This document shows positions 32,397 through 44,319 of a stretch of 44,319 nucleotides of DNA, in pieces. Origin of the DNA: Priapulus caudatus (Eukaryota > Priapulida > Priapulimorpha > Priapulimorphida > Priapulidae); assembly GCF_000485595.1 (NCBI RefSeq), contig NW_014577350.1:96879-141197 (forward strand), read 5' to 3'. The notes below the pieces were generated by a model that saw nothing but the letters and a program-made list of their open reading frames with translations, searched no databases and was not told the DNA's origin. Each line of letters begins with the position of its first letter. The stretch's first letter is position 1. The position numbers and the translations under genes are program-made.

Positions 32397-32406
32397 NNNN
32401 NNNNNN
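32397..32406. other. Assembly gap (10 N)
   Basis: A run of ten n; true size unknown. The matching place in unit 2 (about 40766) is contiguous. Confidence 0.99.
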
Positions 32407-32484
32407 ATATATTCAGAGGTGGATGGGTAGATGTTCTGTATGTGTGTACATGCGTGCGTACGTGTGTGTGTGTGTGTGTGTGTA
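32407..32484. repeat. Second GT run after the gap
   Basis: atgcgtgcgtacgtgtgtgt-type sequence that looks like the other side of the same GT array broken by the gap. Confidence 0.7.
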
Positions 32485-35054
32485 TATAATATTAGAATGT
32501 TTATTCATATAACTATACACTATTTGTCGTTTTATTAATCTATAGATATACTGCAGAATCTACTAAGAGAATGCTATAAATAATGACTGTAAAGTCAGAA
32601 AACGCCACATTATTTGCAACCTGTTCTGCCTAATTATATTGAAGAGTTAATTCTTTGAAGGCCTATTTTTATTTTTAATCAAATGGTCTTTGCCCGATAA
32701 AGCCTCACATACATGCGCTTATATCAGCTATCTAATATATATTATGCACATATCACAAAAAGAACGTTATGACATTCAGTTTGTTTGCTTCTCATCAAAT
32801 CTATTTCTGCTTTCATCCCGGAAAAATCTAGCAGATCTATTGCAAGACCGGCCATCCCGGGCGCGGTGGAATTATATGTGTTGGGTGAATCGGATCCTAA
32901 CACAACCTGACATAATGTGCAACGATTATATTCTCACGTTACTTTGAAAGGTCGTTTGCATCATAGGAGCAGCGGTTATACTTGTTGCGACATTTTCCAT
33001 ATATTTGCAATAACTATATTTTTAAACTAACAGGAATTAGCAGCGACTACGCGTCATCTTCGACAAAAGAACGCGCGTTCGACGTCTTGCATTTACGTGA
33101 TTGCGGGTAATTTTCGTTGCGTTTTTCTTGCGACTGATGTAACACAAATGGACAATCATAACTGCTCTGTATAACGTCTTTGATCTGGTTCGCGGCGGCT
33201 ACTTCAATTAGGATATACTGGTCGGGGTACTATCATCACGATTATATCTTGTTAGAGTATTAGAATTAGGGCATACCAGTACTCATACCAACACATACTA
33301 GTTGTATGTGCACATAGGATACGTAGGGTGTTTACCAATTCACGCTCTCCTGACACTCAACACGTTTCCGCGCAAGGGTTTCTTCTCATTCTTGTTCGAA
33401 ACCGCGGTTCGTATAGATGTTTCCATTACGCACTCCCAGCAGGAAATGGCATATCATGTACATTTTGCACAAAAGCCCTCCTTTTCCGACGGCGTTGACG
33501 TCACTTACAGTTCACTCACCTAAACAGTCTCTTGCCCTCGGGTTTTAGCTACGATTATATTACGTACTGCTCTCAATGATACTGGTAATGTACTGGTCAC
33601 TGTGCTTATGCATGCGTTATAACACCACTACTCGACGCGTAAGAGCTACTTGCATTTCGAATAATGATCTTATTTTCTATCAACTGAAGAGCATGATGCT
33701 AACGGCGTAGTATTTAGGGCAAGATCTGCCCTAGCTAGCGTGTTCCCGGTATTTTCCAACGGAAAAATATTTTACTAAAATTATACTGTAGTGAATTTAG
33801 AGAGCACATACTGGCGAGTAGGTTAGCATGAAAAATATTACAATTACAAATTTTTACTTTATTTATTATGAGGCGCCAAATCACCCGGAATTTCACTGTG
33901 TGATAGGATAGGATCTGTGTCCACGCATGCGCCGTATTTGTCAAACCGAAATGTTTAAAGTATTTGTTATACTTGAGAACAATCACACAGGAGTGGCTTG
34001 ATATGAGAACTGACTATCACAGTGCTTCGGGTTACTTCTTATGAGACGCACATCCTCCCCAATTTTCTAATACTCTAGCCTAGCGTCATACCTGTGTTCG
34101 TGCATGCCCAGCATTTGCCAACAGAAATAAATTTTGTTAAAATTACAATAACAATAAATTTTGTTCTATCGTAGAGAGCGCATAGGTACTAGTGACTTGA
34201 GATTAAAAATACCTTTCCAAGACGTAAAAAGGCGTCTTCTTTCTAGAAATTATTAAAATAATTAAATGTTTTTAATTAATAACGTAATTAATCTTGAATT
34301 AAAAATCGATAGAAACAAAATTGTCTCTTCGACCTAATTGTATCCCCCATAAAGTTTTCTTCAAATCGTAAAAAAAGGTATTCCATTGTCATTACTTAGT
34401 TAGATCATGAAATTTCCCTTCCGCTAGAGGATCGCGCTCAAGCTAAGGTTTCCGTAGGCGTTCGGGCCGGTGAGTGAATAAGATATGTGATAACACGAAT
34501 GTTGCAAAAGAGGATTTTATAGTTGCAAAAGTACGTAACGCCACGGGTGAAATTTCTGGCAGGAAATTTTTCAGCTTACGAAAAGTGTTTGCACCTACAC
34601 AACACGATAGCATATTTCCAAGAAGGGTTATATCTTGGCGATATTGCACATATAAGAGTCATCCATCTTCATCTCCTGCTCAAATAACTAGCTGGCCGGC
34701 CTGCACGAAGAATTTATCAATCAAACGGAAACTGCGAGTGGATGAAATGTTAAGGACTTTGCACCTATCACGGGAAGAGCATTATTAATTAGGCGAGATG
34801 GACGATACGTATTTGTCACGGTAATCCCCGCGGCTAGGCTATATGTTCGGTCTGTCCTCCATCATTACGCCTAATGGGATGCTGGGTCTACTAACACTGA
34901 GTAATTACAATTGCCGAATAGACGCGAATGAAGCTTAATGATATGATATCGAATGACAATTAGGACGTTACGTAACAGATGGCATTCTCGCTGAAATCTA
35001 CGATAGCCGGAAGAGAAATTACCGCTAGGCGTGAATGTTATTTGTACGTGCATG

Positions 35055-35122
35055 TAGGTGCACGCGTGTGTGCGTGCGTACGCGAGCGTGTGGTTTAGTG
35101 CATGTGTGCGTTCGTGAGCGTA

Positions 35123-35182
<60 letters not shown>

Positions 35183-35189
35183 TGCGTGT
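35055..35189. repeat. GT / TGCG microsatellite at the junction of units 1 and 2
   Basis: gtgcgtgc, then pure (TG)n, then (TGCG)n, ending exactly where unit 2 begins. Confidence 0.92.
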
Positions 35190-36929
35190 AACAGCAGTGC
35201 AAAATTAAGCTGTCCACGAAACACAGGAATCGGAGCCGTGCATAAATTACAGTCTGAACGTGGCGTGGCAACGAAATGCGATATGCCCCCCGTGTAGCTA
35301 GATAATTAGTAACGCCTATAACCTATACACGCTCATATATCCTCATCATCGCGCCTCGTATTCGCTCAACACATAGTAGCGCAAAATGTTTATAGCTCAC
35401 ATTTCTCATTTCATAGCAACGTCCTTGAATGCGTTCGATCATGTGTTGGATACTTTGTGTGTTAAAAACGATGAACGCGAAACCATCGGTCTCTAATGAT
35501 GACAGCGCACGTATGCATTTAGTTCATAATGAGCCGGGTGTGTCCAACTCATTATCACCTTGTACTGAGGGTGTATGCGTTGGTGTTTGTGCACGCGTGT
35601 GTCTGTGCGTGCGCGTGAGCGTGTGCACGTGTGTGTCTGTGCGTGCGCGTGAGCGTGTGCGCGTGCCTGCGTGTAATGCGAGTCTCGTTTATTTCATTTA
35701 CTTGAGCACCGAAGACTCTTTCATTGCGCACGTTTGCCCGGGTGTCTATACGATCGTCGGTCGATGTAAATTAGAGAAACGTGAGTGACACAACGTATGA
35801 AAGATGGCACACACACACACACACACACGCGCGAGCGCGCACACACAGCGAGTCGTTCTATGCGAGATACATTATGATTTTATCCCCACCACCTCCTCTA
35901 TCTACGCACTACGCTAGGTAAAACTCGCGTAAACGCGTTATAGCAGCAGAGGTAGATTTTGCCTAACAGCTTCGCGGAATAAGTGAATGCGAAATGTGTC
36001 GTATACGTAGATGGATGGGCCGCCGTGTGGAATTGGCCGATTTCCCATTTATAGTGCGGCGCGCGCGTGAGTTTTGCAGCGAGGGAGAGTCAACAGCTAG
36101 CAGTTCATTAGCAGCTGACTAGCTTCACTTACTCCGGTGAAAGCTGTAAAACTGTACTGCGGTAAAAAAGCTGCGGTACTGCGCTGAAAAACGAACGCTC
36201 GTTCCGTTAACGCTCGCGCAAAAAACAGAGAGCGCGTAGCGGCGGCGATTTCAATGTTTGTGGTCGCGAAGAAAATCCGCGAAGTACTAGCGCTTTGTTG
36301 AGTGCGCGTGTAATCACTACCGACTCGTAAAATGGCGCGATATTTGAGATGCACGGTGCCATTTGAGATAGGCGCGAATTAACGGCGTGTGACGGATTGT
36401 GAAACCATACCGTAAAGTGCGAGCGTGCATTGCGATAAACACGACGCGATGCCATTAGTAGGCCTAACGGTTTCCTGAGGGGAATTGCCATTTTATTGAT
36501 ACATTCGCGTAAACTTGTTCTAGAGCGCGCAGTAGCTGACGTGATGGCATTCAGCCAGTGCATTATCAATCATAATAAGCTTAAGCGATTTTAATGCTAA
36601 TAGACATTAATCGCACGGCTTAATCTATATTGCCGTGATATTTAAACATCTCCATTCGTGAAACGCATATCTAGCATGAATCGTTATTTATTATTTATTT
36701 TTATTTTTATTTTTATAATATTTTATTTTCGTTTTACTTTTAGTTTTATTTATTATTATTTATTATTTATTATATATATTCTTTAGGCAAATTAACGAGA
36801 ATGGTTGCATCAGTTATACTATGGTGCTGTAGCCTCGGAGTAGGAGCTGACAAGAGGGCAGCTGTCCATGTAAAATTTCTAACAAAAATATGCCAAACAA
36901 AATTCGAAACTAAGCGCTGAATATATATG

Positions 36930-36960
<31 letters not shown>

Positions 36961-37355
36961 GATAGATAGATATATATCATATAAATTTGCCTTGCCACAT
37001 ATATAAGTCGTATAACAAAAATACCCATTCAGTCTCTCATTCAGTCTCCCATTCATGTTTTCCCACATGATTTATTTCCTTTAATACTTATAAGAATGAC
37101 CAGTCGTTATTACATCAACTTAGGTAACGCAGACGGGTACCGCGCCCTAGTAGTTAAACTCGACTACGGACACCAGCCTGTAAACTGCTAATTTGCATTT
37201 AAAACTGCATCTCATAGCAGTGCCTATAGACTATAAGCACTGAGCGAGCAAGCGAGGACGTGCGAGACTACTGTATGTATTCTTTAGAGCAATTCGCGAT
37301 GTGACAAATCCACGCTGTGTAAAGAGCATTTCCCCCCATAAACATACGCGTGAGC

Positions 37356-37383
37356 GCACACACGCACGCACGCACGCCACACA

Positions 37384-37451
<68 letters not shown>

Positions 37452-37590
37452 CACGCACGCACGCACGCGACGCACACACACACATCGAACACACACGCAC
37501 CACACACACGCGTACCGCACGCGACACACACACACACACACACACCACACACAACACACACACACACACACACACACACACTACACACAC
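37356..37590. repeat. CA / ACGC microsatellite, unit 2
   Basis: No difference seen from 28986-29220, including all interruptions. Confidence 0.95.
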
Positions 37591-38150
37591 GGCCGATTCA
37601 CAAATCCAACAAAAGTATACGCTTACTCTGTGCGCGACGACTAACGATTTACCAGAACTAGGGCTGCCCAATCATTGAGCCGGAAAACAAAACGCCTAAT
37701 ATGTCTCGTACTCCAATCCTCGCGTGACCCAGACAAAACCTACTCTTGCCCGAGAGACGACTTCGCTCACTAAGGCGCTGGGGACTTCAAGAAAGCGTCT
37801 TCCATGTCTCGCTTTATACTTTGCATGAAAGGTTGGGCCTATATACATTAGACACATTTTTTGGCTGCAGTTTTATCCACAGGCATGCCCGAAACCACTT
37901 CTAATAGCAATGGGAAGGGAGCATTCACGAAACCATTACTACAGTGAAACAAGCAGCTAGTAGTGTCCCCTGAGAATTTTATGTACATGTAATACGCGCC
38001 ATAGTCTCTAGCTGGCCCTCAATATAAATTGGGTGCCTTATAATCGACGGAGGGGCAAAAACCACAACAAAAAAACTGAATCTCATCGAGACAAACTATA
38101 CTTACATGATCAGCCATATACATATTTACGCTTATGCTACCATCTAGTGC

Positions 38151-38317
38151 TATCTTATCTATCTATCTAAAACTATCTATACTAATCTATCTATCTATCT
38201 ATCTATCATCTATCTATCTATCTATCTATACTATCTATCTATCTATCCTATTTATCCTATCTATCTGATCTATCTACTCTATCTATGCTACATATCTATC
38301 TATCTATCCGTATCTAT

Positions 38318-38350
<33 letters not shown>

Positions 38351-38915
38351 TCTATCTATCTATCTATCTATCTTAATCTATCTATCTATCTAGCCATCCA
38401 TCTATCCAGTCCATCTATCTATCTATCTAACCCTCTATACTATCTACTATTCTATTATCTATGTACCATGTAATCTAGTCATGTATCTATCTAAGTCTAT
38501 CTACCCCATTATCTACGCATCTATCTAATTCTATCTATCTATCTATCTATCTAAATCGTATCTAGCGATCGATCGACTCTACTGATACTGTATGTATGCT
38601 ATGTATGTATGTATGTATCTATCTATCTACTCTACATCATCTAATCTCATCCTATCTATCATATCTGATCTATCTATCTAAATCTATCTATCTATCTAAT
38701 CTATCCTATCTATCTAACCTTAATCTCTCACCTATCCATCTATAAAGTCCATCGATCATCTATCTATCATCTTCTATCTATCTCAGTCTATCCTATCTAT
38801 CATATCCTGGTCATCCATCTACCTAGTCTACCTTATCTAATCTAAATCTATTATAACTATCTATCTATCTATCTATCGTACTCTATCATATTTACTCCAT
38901 CTATCTAATATCTAT
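38151..38915. repeat. Interrupted ATCT (GATA) tract, unit 2
   Basis: Appears to match 29781-30545 base for base, including the irregular interruptions. Confidence 0.93.
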
Positions 38916-39326
38916 TTATATAGCTATATCATAAGTATATTATATAGTATATATATATAAATGGATTGCCGCAACAAGGCAAGATCTTGAACATTCTACA
39001 AAGCCAGCTCTCCGTGCCACATCCTTGCATACATTCACCGTCTTAAAATTTCCCCAAGTGCTTCTTTCGACGACGCAATCACCTACCCTGAAAGCATGTT
39101 TTGCCGTAGGTCCTCTGTAATAGTAGATAGTACAGCCGCCAGCTCTCACGCGGCGTCCCCGTGAGCAGAAAGGCAGAATCGTGAAAAAAATAAATGCAAC
39201 TGTCTGCAAGCAGGCCATTTTTCAGTAGTCTATAAACCTAATATTGATGCACGAAATCGGTGACTCAAGATTCTCTCTTCCCTTCTCTGTCTCCCCCCTC
39301 TCGCGCTCTCGCTCTCGTTCTACCTT

Positions 39327-39403
39327 TCTCTCTCTCTCTCTCTCTCTCTCGCTGCTCTCTCTCTCTCTCTTCCCCTCGATTTCTCCCTCGCTCTCTCTCT
39401 CTG

Positions 39404-39444
<41 letters not shown>

Positions 39445-39485
39445 CTCTCTCTCATCTCTCTCTTCTCTCTCTCTCTCCCTTCTAC

Positions 39486-39539
<54 letters not shown>

Positions 39540-39560
39540 TCTCTCTCTATCATCTCTCTG
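39327..39560. repeat. Impure CT microsatellite, unit 2
   Basis: Counterpart of 30957-31112 but longer, and broken by g, cc, at and tt interruptions from 39351 on. This is the point where identity between the units ends. Confidence 0.92.
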
Positions 39561-40532
39561 TACGACAACGAACGTGTGCACGTAGGTGTTTTATACAGTA
39601 ACATGTCAACACTGTACTGGTTCGTCAACTTTAGCGGTAAAGTACGAGTATCTATGAGAAGCTTAAATTGGCGCTACGAAGAATGCCTGCATTCGTCGCC
39701 CTCTTTTAGTAACATTACTCTCGTGACGCAGTAAGCAGCAGTGGCCTCTGCCACTGTGACACGCTCTTCTAGGAATAAAAAAATTACCGTGGTTAGCCAC
39801 AGATGTACACCGCACACGACATCATAGTACGTACACGCCGCGCCACACATGCACAAGCACACCGCTCACGTGCATGCAATCGTTCACCACACGCATATAC
39901 GCACACGAACACCGAATCACACCGCACAACTATACTTAATTGATAGTCTGTCTTTTGATTAATGCTCATAAATCTCGGAAATTATTGAATAAATTATACA
40001 AGGTACTGACCTACAAGTCTCTCCGTGCTACTATCTAAGAGTGTACAGCTGTTCGGCCGACAACACGCTGAAGCGACCAGTAACTGAAAAAATGACGATA
40101 AATCATATAATTGCTCAACTTAAATTTTATATCAGTCGATGGAGATTTGGTCATTTGCAATATAAGGTTTACATTCGCTTTGGCCGTGTCATCAGAAACG
40201 ATGCAACACGCGAGGTGCATTTCCTGATTAATGAGCCTGTTTCAAGATTGGATAGCTTGTAAAGCAGGAAATTACTAGCTAATATCTCATCGTTAGTGGT
40301 CTGCTAACGCCAGGAAATGGCGCTGAAGACACAGGCGGTGGCGTTGCCGCCAGGGTGAACTATGCGCCATATTATATTTTAGCGCTAACATCAAATCATT
40401 GTATATACGCGTAGCCGCAATATTTCATCAATAAAGGTTTTAGCCGAAAATTTATTTTTTACGATGGCGGGAAATTTCCACAGAACAATTAGTGCAAATG
40501 TGATGCAGCGTCATGGATGATATAATTTATAA

Positions 40533-40766
40533 TTTGTGTGTCGTGTGCTCGCTTACGTACGTGCCTCCCTGCGAGCGGATGAGCTGTGTGCTGTTTGTGT
40601 GTAGCGCATGTGATATGTGTGTGTGGTGTGGTTTGTGCTGTGCGTGCGTGCGTGCGCGCGTGCGTGCGTTGTGTGTTGTGTGTGTTGGTGTGTCTGTTGT
40701 GTGTGTGTGTGTTGGTGTGTGTGTCGTGTGCTGTGTGTGGGTGTGGCTGTGTCGTGATGCTGCTGT
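40533..40766. repeat. Impure GT microsatellite, unit 2
   Basis: Counterpart of 32073-32484. Contiguous, shorter, and full of one-base interruptions. Confidence 0.88.
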
Positions 40767-43530
40767 ATATAATAATTAGGAATGTTTATTCATATAACTC
40801 ATACACTATTTGCGTTTTATTAATCTATAGATATACTGCAAGGAATCTACTAAGAGAATCCTATAGAGAATAATGACTGTAAAGTCAGAAAACGCCACAT
40901 TAATTTGCAAAACCTGTCTGCCTAATTATATTGACACGTAATTTTGAAAGGCCTATTTTTATTTTTAAATCAAATGCTCTTGCCGATTTAAAAACCTCAC
41001 ATACATGGCCGCTAATACAAGCGTCATCTAATATAATATAATAGCACATAATCACAAAAAAGAACCGTTATGACATTCAGTTGTTTGCTTCTTCATCAAA
41101 TCTATTCTGCTTTCATCCCGCCGAAAGATCTAGCAGCATCTATTGCAGCACGGCCATCCCGCGCGCGCCGTTGAATATATATGGCTGTTCGGTGAATCGG
41201 ATCCATAACACAACCTGACCTAATGCTGCAGCCGATTATATTCTCACGATTACTTGGAAAGCGTCGTTTGGCATCATGAGAAGCAGCGGCTTATACCTTG
41301 CTTCCGACAGTTTTCCATATATTGTGCAATAACATATTTTAAAACTAACAGGAATTAGCAGCGACTACGACGTCATCTTCGACAAAAAGAACGCGCGCAT
41401 CGACGTCTTGCAGTACGTGATGCGGGTAATATTTCGTTGCTTTTCTCTTAGTGCGACTGATTGCTAACACAAAGACAATCATAACTGCTCTGTATAACGC
41501 TCTTTAGATCTGTTCGCGCGGCTACTCAATGAGGATATACTGGTCAGGTAACTATCATCACGGATTCATATCTTAGTTAGAGCTATTAAGAATTAGGGCA
41601 TACCCAGTACTCCATACCAACACAATTACATAGTGTATGTGCACATAGATACGTAGGGTGTTTACAATTCACGCCTCTCCTGACACTCAACACCGTTTCC
41701 GCGCAAGCGTTTCTTCTCATTCTTGTTCGAAACCGCGTTCGTATAGATGTTTCCATTACGCACCCAGCAGGAAATCGGCATATCATGTACATTTGCACAA
41801 AAACCCTCCTGTTCCGACGGCGTTGACGCTCACTTACAGGTTCACTGCACCTAAAACATCTCTTCGCTCGCGGTTTTAGCTTACGATCATAGTATGTACT
41901 GCTCTCAATGAGACTGTAATGTACTGCATGGTCACTGTGCTTATGCATGCCCTTATAACACCACTACTCGAACGCGTAAGAGCTACTTGAAGGCCGAAAT
42001 AATGATCTTATTTTCTATCAACTGCAGCAGCATATGCTAACGCGTAGTATTTAGGCAAGATCTGCCCTGAGCTAAACAAGCGCCGAAAAAATATTTGACA
42101 TAAAATTATACTGTATTGAATTTACGAAGCCACATAACTGGCGATTAGGTGCATGAAAATATTATACAATTACAAATTATTACTTTATTTATTATAGGCG
42201 CAAATCACCCGGAATTCACTGCTGTGATAGGATCAGGAATCGTGCCACGCATGCGCCGTATTGTCAAACCGAAATGTTAAGTATTTGTATATACATGAGA
42301 AACCAATCACACAGGAGTAGCTTGATAGAGAACTGGACTATCACAGTACTTCGGGTTACTTCTGTGGAGACGACATCCTCCCAATTATTCTAATACTCTA
42401 GCCTAGCGTTCATATCTGTGTTCGTGCATGCCCAGCATTTGCCAGCAAAATAAATTTTTGCTTAAAATTACAATAACAATAAATTTTCGTCTCTATCGTA
42501 GAGAGCGCATACAGGTACTACTGACTTGCAGATTAAAAATACCTTTTCCCAAGACGTAAAAAAGGCGTCTTCTTTCTAGAAATTATTAAAATAATTAAAT
42601 GTTCTTAATTTAATAACGTAATTAATCTTGAAATTAAAAATCGATAGAAACAAAATTGTGCTCTTCGACCGAATTGGATCCCCATAAAGTTTTTCTTCAA
42701 ATCGTAAAAAAAAATATTCCATTTGTCATTACTTGTTAGATCATGAAATTGCCCTTCCGGCTAGCCAGCGATCGCCGCTCAAGCTACGGTTTCCGTCAGC
42801 TCCGCGCTTCGGGACCGGTGAGTGAATAAGATATGTGATAAACACGACAATGTTGCAAAAGCAGGATTTCTATAGTTGCAAAAGCTACTAACGCCACGGG
42901 CACACCTAGCTGAATTTTCTGGCCATGAAAAAAATTTTTCAGCCTTACGAAAAGTGTTTGCACCTATCACAACACGCATAGCATACTTTCCAAGAAGCCG
43001 GTTATATCTTGGCGCATATTGCACATATAAGAGTCATCCAGTGCTTCATCTCCTGCTCAAATAACATAGCTGGCCGGCCTGCACGAAGATATTTATCAAT
43101 CAAACGGAACTGCGCAGTGCGATGAAATCGTTCAAAAAGACTTTTCACCTATCACGGGTAAGAGCATTATAAATTAGCCGAGATGACGATACGATTATTT
43201 GTCACGCGTATCCCGCGGCTAGGCCGATATGTTCGCGTCTGTCCTCCATCATTTACGCCTGAATGGATGCCGCCGTCTACTAACACTGCAGTAATTACAA
43301 TTGCCGAATAGACGCGAATGAAGGCCTTAATGATCATGATATCGAATGACAATGTAGGACGCTTACGTAACAGATGGCATCTCGCCTGAAATCTACGATA
43401 GCCGGCAGAGAAATACCGCTCAGGCTGTGAATGGTTATTTGTACGCTGCATGTAGCGTGCACGCGTGTGTAGCGTGCTACGCCGAGCGTTGTGGTTGAGT
43501 GCATGTGTCGTTCGTGTTTCAGCGTATCGC

Positions 43531-44319
43531 GTTTAATTTAAGTCTTTTATTACTGGTTGGGTGTGCTGTGTGTGTGTCGTGTGGTGTGTAGCGTGCGTGC
43601 GTGCGGTGCTGCAGTGCGCTGCGCGTGCTGTATGCGGGCTATTATCTTATATTATATTATATTTCTTTTATCTTACCTTAATTATCTTTATATACTCTTT
43701 AATTATATATTATTACTATAACTTAAGTGAAGCTGATCAGTGCCTACCATGGAACTTGCTAGCTGTTGACTCTACCTCGCTGCAACTCACCCGCCGCGCC
43801 GCTGCCGCACTATAAATGAGGAACATCCCGGCCAAAGTCACACGGTCGCCGTCAACGCCCCGCATCCATCTACCGTATACGACACATTTCGCATTCATCT
43901 GATTCGTGTCCGTGCGGAACTGTACGCAAAATCTTACCTCTGCTCTGCTGAGCGAGCGTATGGGTACTAACGCGTTTACGTGCGCGGAGTGCTATACCGT
44001 GCAGCGTCGTAGTGCTGCTACACTGTCAAGCACTAGGAGACCATGCTGGCATGCTGTGCGTGGTGATAACAATACACTAAGTGTGTATTCTCTGGCGAGG
44101 TCGTGCCATCAGGCCACGCGACAGCACATGTGGCACGTGAGTGTGGGGCCTGTGTAGGCTGCTGCGCTCGCGGTGTTGCATGCTGCTGTGCCATCTTTTC
44201 ATCACGATTGTGTCACTCACCGTTTCTCTTAAGTTACATCGACCGCGTCACCGGCACTCGCACCCCATCAGTTGAGACACCCCGCGGCAAACGTCGCGCA
44301 ATGAAAGAGTCTTCGGTGC
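43531..44319. other. Right-hand flank, no recognised gene
   Basis: Leaves the 8.4-kb repeat within a GT-rich patch (about 43560-43640), then an A/T stretch and CpG-rich unique sequence. The frame at 43906-44157 has no family resemblance. Confidence 0.4.

Larger units (their letters stand above)
35190..43530. repeat. 8.4-kb tandem block, unit 2
   Basis: Head-to-tail second copy. The offset to unit 1 is about 8494 at the left, exactly 8370 through the middle and about 8400 at the right. Flanks differ by frequent one-base indels. The middle (37355-39350) appears identical to 28985-30980. Confidence 0.92.

Noticed and set aside
43906-44157. 83-codon Cys/Ser/Arg-rich ORF at the right edge
   Set aside because: No family resemblance or splice signals that I can support.

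Overview
This is eukaryotic, animal nuclear DNA. Genes are split by GT-AG (and two GC-AG) introns. No bacterial-type operon is present, and most of the 44 kb is intron, transposon-derived inverted repeats and simple-sequence DNA. TTAGGG-type telomeric repeats inside two small elements, a motile-cilium gene and a KCNQ potassium channel exon point to a non-arthropod metazoan, probably a marine invertebrate; the phylum cannot be fixed from the sequence alone. Scattered one-base indels between repeat copies and a 10-N gap suggest a long-read assembly that is only partly polished.

Left part (1-10.6 kb): two ordinary genes are arranged head to head. On the minus strand lie the first seven coding exons (280 codons) of an IQCG/DRC9 orthologue, the dynein regulatory complex subunit 9 of motile cilia. 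Its 3' part runs off the left edge. On the plus strand lies a complete four-exon TCEANC2 orthologue of 206 codons, a TFIIS N-terminal (LW) domain protein. The 606 bp between the two start codons holds a near-palindromic RFX X-box and a forkhead (FOXJ1-type) motif 18 bp apart, the expected signature of a ciliary promoter. The introns carry four kinds of MITE-like elements: a TA-flanked pogo-like element, two inverted copies of an element with internal telomeric repeats, a TTAA-flanked piggyBac-like element, and a 422-bp element of unknown family.

Middle (10.6-26.7 kb): a 60-bp minisatellite, two 1.6-kb tandem units rich in GT/GTGC, a dispersed 1-kb direct duplication (13.2-14.3 kb and 22.7-23.6 kb), a 550-bp purine-rich tract, and one clear coding exon at 21069-21373. 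That exon is the first recognisable exon of a KCNQ1-like (Kv7) channel on the plus strand. The next KCNQ exon was not found downstream, so the remaining 23 kb may be its first intron.

Right (26.7-43.5 kb): two direct copies of an 8.4-kb non-coding block, head to tail. They are noisy at both flanks but apparently identical over about 2.0 kb in the middle, including a hypermutable 770-bp ATCT tract. The first copy contains the 10-N gap. This is either a very recent tandem duplication or an assembly duplication. The last 0.8 kb has no recognised feature.
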